In this document: piece by piece, positions 15,225-25,682 of the stretch
Position numbering within the stretch: the stretch's first letter is position 1
Layout of the letters: every line of letters begins with the position of its first letter
Source: CAZPHU01 sp964419255
GTDB lineage: Bacteria > Fibrobacterota > Chitinivibrionia > Chitinivibrionales > CAYFVL01
Length of the DNA: 38,171 nt
Direction: 5' to 3'
Assembly (NCBI GenBank): GCA_964419255.1
Contig: CAYQOU010000039.1
Span: 1-38,171, forward strand
Notes under the pieces: model-generated
Told to the model about the DNA's origin: nothing
The model's input: the letters and a program-made list of their open reading frames with translations, nothing else
The model's database searches: none
Translations under genes and position numbers: made by a program

Positions 15225-18200
15225 CTAGAAGGTTATCCGGACTAAAACTTCGAAGTGGTGGTCATTGGTCTGCTCCTGCGATGGCTCCTTTTTATCCGCT
15301 CTCTTGCCGGTATAGCTCATCGTACCGCGCACATTGTCGGTAAAATCGTAGGCCATGTGGGGACGGATCATGTACTCCACATAATCCACTCCAAGCGCTC
15401 CGCTATTGTTTGTGTTGTTTACGGATCTGCGTGAAGCCTCCAAACCCCAGGCAAGCTCTCCGCGAATCGGTATTTTCCAGCGCAGGATTTTAATCTCCGG
15501 CACCCTGTTTGCCCGAATCGAATGACTGACTGTGAGCCTGTCGGTATTACTCTGTTCGCGCTCTCCCTTGGCCAAAGCATTATCTCCGACCGATTCGGCA
15601 CGGCTTGAATCTACCGAGAAATCGTGACTATATGTTACATTGACCGGCCACTTCTTCATCGTTCCGGTAAAACTGATTAATGGTGAAAACGAATAGTTAA
15701 AATAATTTGACGTACCCGTGTTTCGGATTTCGGAACGGTTGGAGTACGTAAAATTGGAGCGCACGTTCATCGAGCGCATATGTTTTTCAAGAAACGGCAC
15801 CTTCCTCAGAATACCGGTACTCGCCCCGATACCAACCTCCGGCCAGGTGATGGTGGTATCGATAGCCGTGGTATCCGGCTCAACCTTATATGCACGATTC
15901 CAGCCTACACTGATTCTATTGAATGAAAGATCCAACGCTCCCGGGATACGGAAACTGGTGCTTATTCTCCAATCCTGGGAACTGTAACGCTGATCATATT
16001 CATTATCGGCGGTGACACTGTCTCCCCGGAAATGCATCCCGCCAAAAGCCTTCTCATCGTCCATATTACCCGTCACCCAGTCGACAGGCCTCCTGTCAAG
16101 AAAACCCAGCTGATACATGAAAAACTCCGTCGCATAAACCTCTTGGTCCCTCAGCAAACTCCGATCCAGGTGCTGATTAATCAGATCCATGTTGGCGTTA
16201 TAGGTGAAGTTGATACTGCGGAAATTGATCTTGGCCAGCGCCTGCTCCATGCCCGCCAGCATGCCCCCAAGTCCTTTGATCTTCCCGGTCTTCTCCGCCA
16301 GCACACCCAGCAGAGAATGTACTCTGAAATCGGAGCGGAAGCCGAAATCTGTTTTTACCTCGCTTTTGAGATAAGAGGTAGAGTCATCTATGCGACGCTG
16401 AGGGTTTTGTCCATAGGTTGATGAATAGTCGGCCGTGTGAGTAAGCCAATCGAAAAGCTTTGGTTCGAACCGCAGCTGAAACCGCTGATCACGGCTCGAT
16501 TCCCCATTCAGCACCCAGTAGTCTCTCCACGTATTATCCCTCTTGATCACATGCTCTTTGAAAAAATCCCACGCGTACTGACTGCCGGTGCGCCCCTGCG
16601 GATCAAATTCGCCGAGTTGGGTGTTGAGGTCACGGGCAACGGAGATGTTGTAGTCCATATCGATAAGCGGCTGGATGGGAGAGTAGCTGAATTGAAACTT
16701 ATGAGTCAGTTCGAACTGACGGGTTTCCTGCTCCAGCTCGGTCTCCGAATTCCTGCGGTAAGTTTTCGAATAGGTAATATCCGCCAGATCGAAGTTTATA
16801 GTACTGGGCAGCAGAGAAAGCCGGTATTCGTAAAAGGATCGCGGCAGCCACTCTGTTTTCGAATCTTTAAAAGGCCTCCAGCTCAATAGATTCTGCGCAT
16901 CCACACCGGGACTCAAGTCATATCCTAAACGGTTGGAGTGCCTGCGGTTTGATGATACCTCCACATAATCACCCGAGCCGTCCGGGTTGCTTCCCTTTGC
17001 GACGATAGAAGTATCCCGGTTGTATTGATAGTCTGCGGTAATACGATCCAGCGTAAGATTGATCAGCGGGTTTTTGGAAGCAACGTTTTTGCTGTAGCTG
17101 ACATACCATGACCGGTTGACTTCCGATTTCTCGAAATGCTCCGACCTGGTTACCGTATCGGAGAGTTCCCGATTGATGATACTGCCGACAAAATCGGCGG
17201 CCATATCGTTGAACCCGTCCCCACTTCCATCCGTATGAGCCAGTGAGATATCCGATCCCGGCTTTATTTTGGGACGCGATATGCTGCTGCTCACCGATGT
17301 TCCCAGCGGAACGGAAACGCCCCATGATGCCGGCAAAAACTTGTCCAGGGTCCATGTTGCGTTCAGGGCACCGTTTAGACGACTGTCACGAGCGGTCAAT
17401 GTGTTATCGGACATGCGTCTGAAATCGGCATCATCATAGTTAACATTAGCATTGAGATCCATAAAGTCCGACCAGGATGTGTTGAGACTGGATCGAAATG
17501 CCCACCCCGACATCGGTTTCATTCCGGCAACCCGAAGGCCGTCAACCCAGATCTCTCCATTATCGTTGGGAGATGCGCTCTCGTCACGGCTTATGCCGAA
17601 AGCCATCCATTTTATCCTGGAATAGGTGGGCGTCTCGCCGTTTGCCGAAACGATCCGCAACTGACCGCCATCGGGAAGCGTCTGGATGATCGAAATCGAG
17701 TCGAGAGCAGCTGTTCCGGGGCCAAGAGAATCCAGCTTCATTCTGGAAAGTTCCTTAAGGTCGATAGCGACGCCGGTGATCCAGCCTTCTCTCAACCCGC
17801 CCAGTCGTTTCCTGTACTCGTAGTAGGTGGAATCGTTTGTGCCGAACCGATACACAAACCAGCTTCCCGGATCGGTGCCGGCCAGATCCAGTACATTCAC
17901 ATACATTTTTATTTCATCATAGGAGGACAGGTCCATGTTCTGGTATGACAGATGGCGCTCCACCAAAGCCTCTTCACCCCCGTTAAGGTTTTCGTACCGT
18001 AAGCGAAGAGCCTGCTCCCGTTTCAAAAGATCATTATCCCCCTCATCCCGCTCACGACGCATCAGAGGGGGAGGATAGTAGTAGCCGGTATCATCTTCGG
18101 TGTTCAAAACGGTGGCCTCGATCTTGGAATCTTCTATGGAAGTGGTACTTCTCCATTCATTGCCGATGAACTTTATCGAGGCGATTTCCATCTCCGGCTC

Positions 18201-21200
18201 ACTGTTGTTGTTTTCGAAATCAGACCACCACAGACGAAGAAAACTGATCTTCTTCCAGCTTGGTGAGCCGATAATGGTATCAAGATGGGTGGTGTCATTG
18301 AGAGGTATCCATAATTTAACCCATTGATCCGATGCTGCATTCGCATTTTCTACTTTGTACTGATGATTCTCCAGGCTGTCGAATGGAATTTTTGCCCTGA
18401 AAAAATGCTCCCTCTTATCCAGCACACCATCATAATCGATATCTTCACTTTCCAGATATTTGTTTCCTTGATACCCGTTGGCATATCTGCGGTTTCCGGT
18501 GTTCTCCGTATTATACACCCGAAAATTATCCCGGGCCGGATCGCGAACAAATTCACCCAGAAGGGAATCTCCATACCTGAGGGTATCCCATCCGGTTTGC
18601 GTGCGGTTGGGATACAGATATATCTCATCCCGATCCCACAACGTATCCAAGCCGGTATCAAGTGAATCATTTCGGCGGTTTGGATCGGTCGTATATAATG
18701 TATCTTCCCTGTCCAAATTGTTATTTGGTGGGCCGCCGGCGATACATAGGTCCTCACTGACCTCGCCCATGTCGATATACAGCACACCATCGGGTGGTTT
18801 TTTGACCCAGATTTCCAGATATCGATCATCTTCCTTATCGGCCAGACTTCCCGGAATATTGGTCATGATACCCGACCAGGGTCTATCGTAGTGTGAATTC
18901 AGCTCGTTTGGGGGAGCGGGCCTGGTTCTCCATTTCAATGTCGATATATACAACTCGTCACGAGTATTGATCGTGGCGGTGTCGATCTTCCAGATATCGG
19001 TCCTGCGTGTACGATCGTTACCCACAGTTCGATACCAGAACGAATACCATGCAGGCGGTCTGTGCAGAAGGTTGTCGCTTATGTCCTGAGGGGGGCTGGC
19101 GGGAGTCCACGATTCATGTGAGATCGACATGTCGAAATCCCGATTGCTCGATTCGAAATCATCGACATACGCCTCACTGCCCGCACTCGGGGTTATGCGG
19201 CTGTGAGCTATTTCGGCATCAAAGGTAAAGGATGAAGTCATATTGGATTGAACCCCCGGCAGCAGATTGATCACCTGGGTCATCCACTGAGGTTCGAAAT
19301 CCAGCTTGGTATTCATCGCCAGAAGAAGTCTGCTGAACGGCTCCTGTCCCAGACGAGGCACTTCCTCGCGGGCAGCGGTGTTCTGGTAAAGTACGCTGGA
19401 GCCGATATAGGAACCGCGACCGATTGAAGGCAAATCTATCTTCCCGTGGGCACCAAGAAATGTCTTTCTATCGAATACAAACATCTGTTCTTTCTGTCGT
19501 TCGATTTTCAGACTGGTAGCAGATTTTGCCAGAGGCGAGATGAGCTCCACCCGCCCCATATCGTAGTCGATTATATAGTCCCGGTCCCGCTCAAGCTTCG
19601 TCCCACCGCTGTATAGCACCTCGGTACCGGGTATGGTTTCCCATCCGATCATAAATTCCGTCTTCTTCTTGTTACCCGACAGTGAAAGATCATACTTGTA
19701 TTCAAGATCAGCGAAATCAGGATCCTTGTGATAGATCAGATAGATGCTGTCATTGCTGTTGTTTGCACCAAGGGCCGGATTGGCAAAGGGACGGTTACCT
19801 GTTTCAGGATCATCAAAAGGAGGAAATATGACGAATCCTCTGGAAAAATCAAATATCTCCTGGTACTCTTTCAGCACATTTCCCTTTTCATTGGTGATGC
19901 CCAGAATATGACCGATTTCGCGACCATCCAGAACCGATAAGGTATCTTCCGAAGTAATGCGTTTGATGGTTAGTTTGAAATCCTGCTGCTCGGCACCTTG
20001 TGGAATTCGATACACATTCCTCCACATCAGATGAAATGTTGAATCGGTGGGCTCGGGATCCTCAGGCTTAAGAACCCATAGGTTTGCCAGTGCCCGGTCA
20101 CCGCCGGAGATGACAACCGAGGTGTCACCTTTAGTTCCAATGCTATCGGATTCGGCGGTTTCCATGTAAAGAGCAACCTCGGAATTATTGTCGATATTGG
20201 CCGAATCACGGAAGATAATGTATCCCTCTTCTTTAAACAGTTCGTAATGCTCATCTTCCCGTAACACCTTGTACCGGGCCTTGATATTTTCCTCCCCGGT
20301 CAGGGCCCAGACATACTGTGATAAAAGATCACTGCTTTCATTGTCCGAACTTACGGCTCTCTGCTTATGGTATACCTTTAACTTCGTAACCGGCGGTGCC
20401 TTGTAGGAAGGATCCAGGTACTGCCGCAGATAGGCGCTGTCCAGAAAAAAGTAGCGGTTTGGCTCAAACCCGTCTTCGTGAATGACCGATTCGGCCTGGT
20501 TGTCCCCGGTCAAATTGATAGTGTCGGTCTGTATCTTTCCCTGCTCATGGCTGGCGATGGTGGTCAGCATCAGCGGGCCAAACTTGGAGCGTATCTTTAC
20601 CCCGAACAACCCCTCATGACTTTCCGAGTAGCCTGATAACCCGGAGCCAGGCATCTCAAAGTTGGTGTACCCTGCCACAACCTCCTGAATGATTTCATCC
20701 TCCAGCTCACCCAGAGAGTCCTCTTTGTACACAATCTTCAGATCCTTAAGCGGATCGCTCATCTCGAAATCCTGTTCGGTTCCCGCCTTGATCTCGACAT
20801 TGATCAGCCTGCCCACACTGCCGCGGATGGTAAAATCGTTATCATGCTTAAAATCCGGGGAACCGGAATTTTCGACTATATCTGCGGTTGAGCTTCTTTT
20901 GTCATAGGCGAATCCGATCTCCTGAAACCCTTTGATAGACAGCGTCGGTGGATCATCACCAAGCACGCGTCGAGCCCATGCGGGGTAGTGAACCGGCAGT
21001 TGAAAATCAAGCTTGGGGATGCCCCTGCCCTTTTTTTCTTTCTCTTCATATTTCTTCTTTCCCATAGAAAACCACAGGCTGGCAAAGGCATACTGCCGGC
21101 GGTTGAGCAGATACTGATCGAGTTCGCCGTAATGGTAGCTCCACACCGGCAGCTGATATTGCTTATCCACCCGCATAAAGGTGATCTGACGATTCTCGAA

Positions 21201-21413
21201 ATCTATGATTGCAGAATCGCTGAACAGATGCGTCTTCAGCTCGAGAATGGAGGGATCATCCGTCGCAAAAGGATTTGTCACCCGGACATCATTATCCAGA
21301 GGATGAAAACCCTCGATACGGGGCTCCTCATACTGTATTCCCTGAGCAAAAAGCGCAGAAGTACACAAAAAAGTCCAGTAAAAAAGAGATGTGACTCGTC
21401 GGATCAAGATCAT
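15225..21413 (-). CDS. sprA: SprA, outer-membrane translocon of the type IX secretion system
   Basis: Very large outer-membrane protein of 2062 residues; family members in Bacteroidota are about 2300-2500, so this is a compact form. In T9SS, SprA (Sov) forms the single-chain 36-strand channel through which cargo with C-terminal sorting domains leaves the cell. Signal peptide 1-23 (ends ALFAQ). The region of about 120-320 has the family pattern: LPVHYPAWARRVLG, LSIKGFQEIGFAYDKRS, then GLFGVKIRSKFGPLMLTTIASHEQG. Later parts alternate beta-strand stretches with plug-like insertions (VYHKQRAVSS, LDDFESSN-type YVDDFESSNRDFD). The protein ends in VRITF, an aromatic residue typical of BAM substrates. 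It sits 32 bases after the FGE-like gene and 12 bases before rng. Confidence 0.93.
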   Translation of the reverse strand: MILIRRVTSLFYWTFLCTSALFAQGIQYEEPRIEGFHPLDNDVRVTNPFATDDPSILELKTHLFSDSAIIDFENRQITFMRVDKQYQLPVWSYHYGELDQYLLNRRQYAFASLWFSMGKKKYEEKEKKGRGIPKLDFQLPVHYPAWARRVLGDDPPTLSIKGFQEIGFAYDKRSSTADIVENSGSPDFKHDNDFTIRGSVGRLINVEIKAGTEQDFEMSDPLKDLKIVYKEDSLGELEDEIIQEVVAGYTNFEMPGSGLSGYSESHEGLFGVKIRSKFGPLMLTTIASHEQGKIQTDTINLTGDNQAESVIHEDGFEPNRYFFLDSAYLRQYLDPSYKAPPVTKLKVYHKQRAVSSDNESSDLLSQYVWALTGEENIKARYKVLREDEHYELFKEEGYIIFRDSANIDNNSEVALYMETAESDSIGTKGDTSVVISGGDRALANLWVLKPEDPEPTDSTFHLMWRNVYRIPQGAEQQDFKLTIKRITSEDTLSVLDGREIGHILGITNEKGNVLKEYQEIFDFSRGFVIFPPFDDPETGNRPFANPALGANNSNDSIYLIYHKDPDFADLEYKYDLSLSGNKKKTEFMIGWETIPGTEVLYSGGTKLERDRDYIIDYDMGRVELISPLAKSATSLKIERQKEQMFVFDRKTFLGAHGKIDLPSIGRGSYIGSSVLYQNTAAREEVPRLGQEPFSRLLLAMNTKLDFEPQWMTQVINLLPGVQSNMTSSFTFDAEIAHSRITPSAGSEAYVDDFESSNRDFDMSISHESWTPASPPQDISDNLLHRPPAWYSFWYRTVGNDRTRRTDIWKIDTATINTRDELYISTLKWRTRPAPPNELNSHYDRPWSGIMTNIPGSLADKEDDRYLEIWVKKPPDGVLYIDMGEVSEDLCIAGGPPNNNLDREDTLYTTDPNRRNDSLDTGLDTLWDRDEIYLYPNRTQTGWDTLRYGDSLLGEFVRDPARDNFRVYNTENTGNRRYANGYQGNKYLESEDIDYDGVLDKREHFFRAKIPFDSLENHQYKVENANAASDQWVKLWIPLNDTTHLDTIIGSPSWKKISFLRLWWSDFENNNSEPEMEIASIKFIGNEWRSTTSIEDSKIEATVLNTEDDTGYYYPPPLMRRERDEGDNDLLKREQALRLRYENLNGGEEALVERHLSYQNMDLSSYDEIKMYVNVLDLAGTDPGSWFVYRFGTNDSTYYEYRKRLGGLREGWITGVAIDLKELSRMKLDSLGPGTAALDSISIIQTLPDGGQLRIVSANGETPTYSRIKWMAFGISRDESASPNDNGEIWVDGLRVAGMKPMSGWAFRSSLNTSWSDFMDLNANVNYDDADFRRMSDNTLTARDSRLNGALNATWTLDKFLPASWGVSVPLGTSVSSSISRPKIKPGSDISLAHTDGSGDGFNDMAADFVGSIINRELSDTVTRSEHFEKSEVNRSWYVSYSKNVASKNPLINLTLDRITADYQYNRDTSIVAKGSNPDGSGDYVEVSSNRRHSNRLGYDLSPGVDAQNLLSWRPFKDSKTEWLPRSFYEYRLSLLPSTINFDLADITYSKTYRRNSETELEQETRQFELTHKFQFSYSPIQPLIDMDYNISVARDLNTQLGEFDPQGRTGSQYAWDFFKEHVIKRDNTWRDYWVLNGESSRDQRFQLRFEPKLFDWLTHTADYSSTYGQNPQRRIDDSTSYLKSEVKTDFGFRSDFRVHSLLGVLAEKTGKIKGLGGMLAGMEQALAKINFRSINFTYNANMDLINQHLDRSLLRDQEVYATEFFMYQLGFLDRRPVDWVTGNMDDEKAFGGMHFRGDSVTADNEYDQRYSSQDWRISTSFRIPGALDLSFNRISVGWNRAYKVEPDTTAIDTTITWPEVGIGASTGILRKVPFLEKHMRSMNVRSNFTYSNRSEIRNTGTSNYFNYSFSPLISFTGTMKKWPVNVTYSHDFSVDSSRAESVGDNALAKGEREQSNTDRLTVSHSIRANRVPEIKILRWKIPIRGELAWGLEASRRSVNNTNNSGALGVDYVEYMIRPHMAYDFTDNVRGTMSYTGKRADKKEPSQEQTNDHHFEVLVRITF

Positions 21414-21445
21414 ATCCTTGTTAATTTAAGCGATATAATTTTCGT

Positions 21446-22621
21446 TTACTTTTCTGCCGCCGCATCCTTACAGCAGCGAAACCCTACCGGATTATGCCGA
21501 TTCTGAGGGAAATAACTGTAGCGGGAATCAAAACATGCACTTCGAGAGCCGCTGTCCCAAAATCCACCCATAACATTGTAAAAACTTGTATTCTCTCTGG
21601 CACGGGTATCTGTCCATTCGGCCAGATTGCCTGCCATGTCATACACATTGAAATATCCGCGACACTCGGGATTGGACCCGGCAGCCCGTGCACTGTCTCC
21701 GGTGGTATTGCATGCTCTGGGCTCGTAATCGCCACCATAGGGATATTTCCACCCGTAGGCACCGGCACAGGCCATGGACCACTCCTCACTTGTGCACAAC
21801 CGTTTACCGACCGTGAAACAGGAATCCTTGGCGTGGTATATCGAAATGTAGGCCTGCGGAACTGCACCCTTTCGGTTAGGCCATTCATACCGATCGATAC
21901 AAAAACGACTATCACCTATTTCCACGTACTCCATATCCTCGGGACAGTAGCCGTCAACATCGGATATGCGGATCTCATAGTATTCGCTGCGGACTGCCAT
22001 TTCATTGCCACAACTGTCCTTTCCGCGGTAGAAAAGTGTCTGACTACTGTCGATTCGAATCGGTCTTCCGCTATAAGTACGCCACTGCCCATGCTCGCCC
22101 AGACGCCATTGAATATCGAGCTTTTCGCTGGACACCAGAGAGACATCAGTTATTTGACGGTGAAGGCCACCGGCGGGTTCAGGATAAATCCACGGGCTGG
22201 TAGTATCCTCATCGCACGGATCGTCCTGCTCCTGTAACGCAAGAGAATCGGTGGTATCTGCGATAGTGGTATCGGCAGCGGCAGTATCGGCGGTTAAAGC
22301 AGTATCCTTTTTCGGAGGCTTAACCGCTTCAGGTTTGACGACTCTCTTGGGGGGAGGTTTGACGGCGACAGTATCCTTTGTGTCGGCCGTATCGGCAAGC
22401 GTATCGGTGCTGGCCGCGCTGTCGGACACAACGGTATCTGCCTGCACCGAAGAGGTATCTTTCTGCGAAACACCGCCTGAAGGAGGTGTTTGGGGCTGCG
22501 GAAACAAAAGCCTCCAGCCCACATACAACAGCAACAGAAACAGAAACAGCAGCAAAACCGCTATTACTCCTCTGCGTATCGAGGTTGATCTTTTTTGTGC
22601 AGAAGGTTCCGTATTTTTCAT
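21446..22621 (-). CDS. Membrane-anchored FGE/sulfatase-modifying-factor-like protein, possible T9SS partner
   Basis: Protein of 391 residues: a cytoplasmic N terminus, one membrane helix at about 17-40, a linker to about 140 rich in Thr, Asp, Ala, Lys and Pro, a beta-domain (about 143-210, YPEPAGGLHRQI to FYRGKDSCGN) like chitobiase C-terminal modules, and a C-terminal FGE domain (215-391; YNVYDMAGN-type FNVYDMAGNLAEWTD, GFRCC). The two catalytic Cys of true FGE appear to be replaced (GGFWDSGSRSAC), so it is probably not an enzyme. GldJ and GldK of T9SS are also FGE-fold proteins. Its start overlaps the folP stop (ATGA) and sprA follows after 32 bases, which supports a T9SS or envelope role. 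The T9SS link is inference. Confidence 0.75.
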   Translation of the reverse strand: MKNTEPSAQKRSTSIRRGVIAVLLLFLFLLLLYVGWRLLFPQPQTPPSGGVSQKDTSSVQADTVVSDSAASTDTLADTADTKDTVAVKPPPKRVVKPEAVKPPKKDTALTADTAAADTTIADTTDSLALQEQDDPCDEDTTSPWIYPEPAGGLHRQITDVSLVSSEKLDIQWRLGEHGQWRTYSGRPIRIDSSQTLFYRGKDSCGNEMAVRSEYYEIRISDVDGYCPEDMEYVEIGDSRFCIDRYEWPNRKGAVPQAYISIYHAKDSCFTVGKRLCTSEEWSMACAGAYGWKYPYGGDYEPRACNTTGDSARAAGSNPECRGYFNVYDMAGNLAEWTDTRARENTSFYNVMGGFWDSGSRSACFDSRYSYFPQNRHNPVGFRCCKDAAAEK

Positions 22622-23466
22622 GTACTTTGTTCTATAGAGACAATTACTTTCAGCAGATCGCGGGTCTGATCGACATCATGAACACGAAAAAACCGTGCAC
22701 CCCTGTAAAAAGACGCTGCAACCGTGGCCAGCGATCCCGCCAGCCGGTCGGCGGCCTTTTTTCCGGTGATAGTGCCGATAAAGGATTTTCGCGAGGTACC
22801 TACCAGAACCGAAAAACCCATCGAAGACAGCTCCTGGATATGTTTCAGAAGTGTGCAATTGTCCTCCAGACGCTTGGCGAAACCAATGCCCGGATCGATA
22901 ATAATATTGCCGCGCCGCACTCCCGCCCGCTCGAAAACAGCGACCGATTCAAGCAGCTCAGATTGAACTTCCTTGACTACGTTTTGATAATACGGCTTAT
23001 TCTGCATATCCGAAGGACTTTTCCTGCTATGCATCAAAATCACCGGGCATCCGGCCTGTGCTACCACCGATGCCATAGCCGAATCGAAACGCCCCGCACT
23101 GATATCGTTTACCCAATCGGCTCCCGCGGCCAGCGCCTCGCGGGCAACCGCTGCCTTAGTCGTATCGATACTGATCGGAATGGTGCTCTCTGCCCTGATT
23201 TTTTTTATGACCGGTACTGTTCTGTCGATTTCCTCTTCCCGTGAAACCGGCTCCGAACCCGGCCGGGTCGACTCCCCCCCGATATCCAGGATATCCGCTC
23301 CCTGATCGATAAGCATGCGTGCATGACTAACAGCAGAATCGATATCGTCATGCACTCCGCCGTCGTAAAATGAATCGGGCGTAACATTGACGATACCCAT
23401 TACTGCAAAAGGTTTTCGTAAAAGTTCCGAAACGGCTGATGAACAACCCGCAGGCGCCTGGCCCAT
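22618..23466 (-). CDS. folP: Dihydropteroate synthase
   Basis: Cytoplasmic enzyme of folate synthesis that joins p-aminobenzoate to hydroxymethyl-dihydropterin diphosphate; target of sulfonamides. 282 residues from the ATG at 23466, which has GGAG eight bases upstream; longer starts at 23502 (ATG) and 23511 (TTG) lack one. All signatures present: GIVNVTPDSFYDGG, DIGGESTRPGS, SIDTTK, NDIS, DPGIGFAK, GTSRKSFIG and RVHDV. It follows ftsH by about 100 bases, the widespread tilS-ftsH-folP order, and its TGA overlaps the ATG of the next gene, suggesting translational coupling. Confidence 0.96.
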   Translation of the reverse strand: MGQAPAGCSSAVSELLRKPFAVMGIVNVTPDSFYDGGVHDDIDSAVSHARMLIDQGADILDIGGESTRPGSEPVSREEEIDRTVPVIKKIRAESTIPISIDTTKAAVAREALAAGADWVNDISAGRFDSAMASVVAQAGCPVILMHSRKSPSDMQNKPYYQNVVKEVQSELLESVAVFERAGVRRGNIIIDPGIGFAKRLEDNCTLLKHIQELSSMGFSVLVGTSRKSFIGTITGKKAADRLAGSLATVAASFYRGARFFRVHDVDQTRDLLKVIVSIEQST

Positions 23467-23570
23467 CCATGTATCTCCGTATGCCGAAGGCGTGCCTATC
23501 ATAGTCGACAAACACGCCCGGCACTGTAATATTTTACACTAACTTATCTGTCAGATGAAGATATCTCTTC

Positions 23571-25682
23571 TCAGGTAGAATCTCCGGAAGAATCGTTTTT
23601 CCTCTGCTCACCACTGGTCTCGGAGGTAGACTCATCTTCGATTCCGCCATCGGCAAGCAACGAGGATTCATCCTGGTGCGTCTTCCGGTCGGCTTCCTGC
23701 TCGGATGGAGTCTTGCGAGGAGGAAGGGTTCGGGACTTTTTTGCCATCTCCAAAACCTTACCGCTGATAACCTGACGGATTTCTTCACGATCGAGCAGCT
23801 CGTGCTCAAGCAGTGCGTTTGCGAGCAACTCAAGCTCGTTTCGATGCTCGGTCAGAATGGAGCGCGCCCGCTGCAGCTGCTCATCGATCACCTTCCTCAT
23901 CAGACGATCGATCTCCTCGGCGGTGTGCTCGGAGTAGTCACGGTGACGGGTGATTTCCCGCCCCAAAAATACCTGATCGTCCTTTTCGCCGTAGCTGATC
24001 GGACCAAGCTCCTCGGTCATGCCCAGATCACAGATCATATGACGGGCCATCTTGGTTGCCTGTTTGATATCGTTGTATGCACCACTGGTCTGTTTCGTAA
24101 ACACGATCTCTTCCGCTACCCGGCCACCCAGGCTCATACATATCTTGTCGAGGATGTATTCTCTGGTGTGATTGTGACGATCCTCCTCGGGAAGAGAAAA
24201 GGTTACCCCCAGAGCCCGGCCGCGCGGAATAATAGTAACCTTGTGCAGCGGATCGGTTTCCGGGCAGTAGAGGTTACAGATGGCATGTCCGGCTTCATGG
24301 TAGGCGGTGGTTCGTTTTTCCTTATCCGACATGACCATGCTTTTACGCTCCGGACCCATGATCACCTTGTCCTTTGCCTCTTCGAAGTCGAGCATGGTGA
24401 CCTGTTTCTGGCTGAATCGCGCGGCCATCAACGCCGCCTCGTTTACCAGGTTGGCCAGATCGGCTCCCACAAACCCGGGGGTTCCGCGCGCGATCTGTTT
24501 AAGATCGACATCCTCGGCCACCGGAATCCTTTTTGTATGTACTTTCAGGATACCTTCACGCCCGCGAACATCCGGTGCGTCCACGATTACCTGCCGGTCG
24601 AACCGGCCGGGACGAAGAAGCGCCGGGTCAAGCACATCAGGACGGTTGGTTGCCGCAATCAGAATCACGCCGGAGTTCTCCTCGAAACCATCCATCTCCA
24701 CAAGCATCTGATTGAGTGTCTGCTCACGCTCATCGTGACCGCCGCCCAGACCGGCACCACGCTGACGACCCACGGCATCTATTTCGTCGATAAACACGAT
24801 ACAGGGTGAGTTTCGTTTGGCCGTCTCGAAAAGATCACGCACCCGGCTGGCTCCAACACCCACAAACATCTCCACAAAATCGGAACCGCTCATCGACAGA
24901 AACGGCACCCCGGCTTCACCGGCCACACATCTGGCCAGAAGAGTTTTACCCGTTCCGGGAGGGCCCAGAAGAAGTACTCCCTTGGGAATCTTTCCGCCCA
25001 GCGTATGAAACTTTCTGGGATCCTTTAGAAACTCTATTATCTCTTCCAGCTCGGCTTTGGCTTCTTCCACTCCCGCGGCATCGGCAAAGGTCACTTTCGG
25101 CCTGTCAATCGGTGCCATCTTGGCCCGGCTCTTACCGAAGTTGAAAATACCTTTCTGCCCCGACTGCATCTGACGAATCATAAACACCCAGATGAAAATC
25201 ATCAGAAGCCAGGGAAGCAGACTGATGATCATGTCACCCCATTTCAACTGCTCCTGCTGGAAATCATACTCTATACCCAGCTCGTCCCATCGGGCAAGCA
25301 TCTGCGAATCCACAAACGGCAGATTTACCCTGAAGTGCTTGTTGCCCATCGCATCCTCAAGCCCCGGCAGCTTCTGCCAGGAACTCTCGTCGGCAACTTG
25401 ACCGTGCATCTGGGCCCGATTCTCACCCTGCTGAATGATGTCGGCTTCGGTGATCTGTATTGCATCACTTTCCAGGACACGCTGAAACTCACTATAGGTA
25501 AGCTCGACTTCCTTGAACCCACTCTGCTCGTTAATGAAACGAAGACCCAGCACCACGGCCACGCCAACCAGAAGCCACATGACTATTGTCTTTGACGGGT
25601 CGCGCCGCGGCGGCTTTTTGTCGCCATTGAGACGCTTTGGATTGGTTTTCCTATCCTGCTTTTTTCTTTCTTCCTGATTCAA
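23571..25682 (-). CDS. ftsH: ATP-dependent zinc metalloprotease FtsH
   Basis: Inner-membrane AAA+ protease of 703 residues that degrades misfolded membrane proteins and regulators. The start codon is TTG at 25682, placed five bases after GGGAGGT; no ATG competes. Membrane helices at about 33-50 and 151-170 enclose a periplasmic domain. Walker A GPPGTGKT 240-247, Walker B IDEID around 299, second region of homology ATNRPDVLDPALLRPGRFD, zinc site HEAGH 462-466 with Asp538. The N terminus is very basic (residues 1-30) and the C-terminal tail after 640 is acidic and Ser-rich. It lies 192 bases downstream of tilS. Confidence 0.97.
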   Translation of the reverse strand: MNQEERKKQDRKTNPKRLNGDKKPPRRDPSKTIVMWLLVGVAVVLGLRFINEQSGFKEVELTYSEFQRVLESDAIQITEADIIQQGENRAQMHGQVADESSWQKLPGLEDAMGNKHFRVNLPFVDSQMLARWDELGIEYDFQQEQLKWGDMIISLLPWLLMIFIWVFMIRQMQSGQKGIFNFGKSRAKMAPIDRPKVTFADAAGVEEAKAELEEIIEFLKDPRKFHTLGGKIPKGVLLLGPPGTGKTLLARCVAGEAGVPFLSMSGSDFVEMFVGVGASRVRDLFETAKRNSPCIVFIDEIDAVGRQRGAGLGGGHDEREQTLNQMLVEMDGFEENSGVILIAATNRPDVLDPALLRPGRFDRQVIVDAPDVRGREGILKVHTKRIPVAEDVDLKQIARGTPGFVGADLANLVNEAALMAARFSQKQVTMLDFEEAKDKVIMGPERKSMVMSDKEKRTTAYHEAGHAICNLYCPETDPLHKVTIIPRGRALGVTFSLPEEDRHNHTREYILDKICMSLGGRVAEEIVFTKQTSGAYNDIKQATKMARHMICDLGMTEELGPISYGEKDDQVFLGREITRHRDYSEHTAEEIDRLMRKVIDEQLQRARSILTEHRNELELLANALLEHELLDREEIRQVISGKVLEMAKKSRTLPPRKTPSEQEADRKTHQDESSLLADGGIEDESTSETSGEQRKNDSSGDST

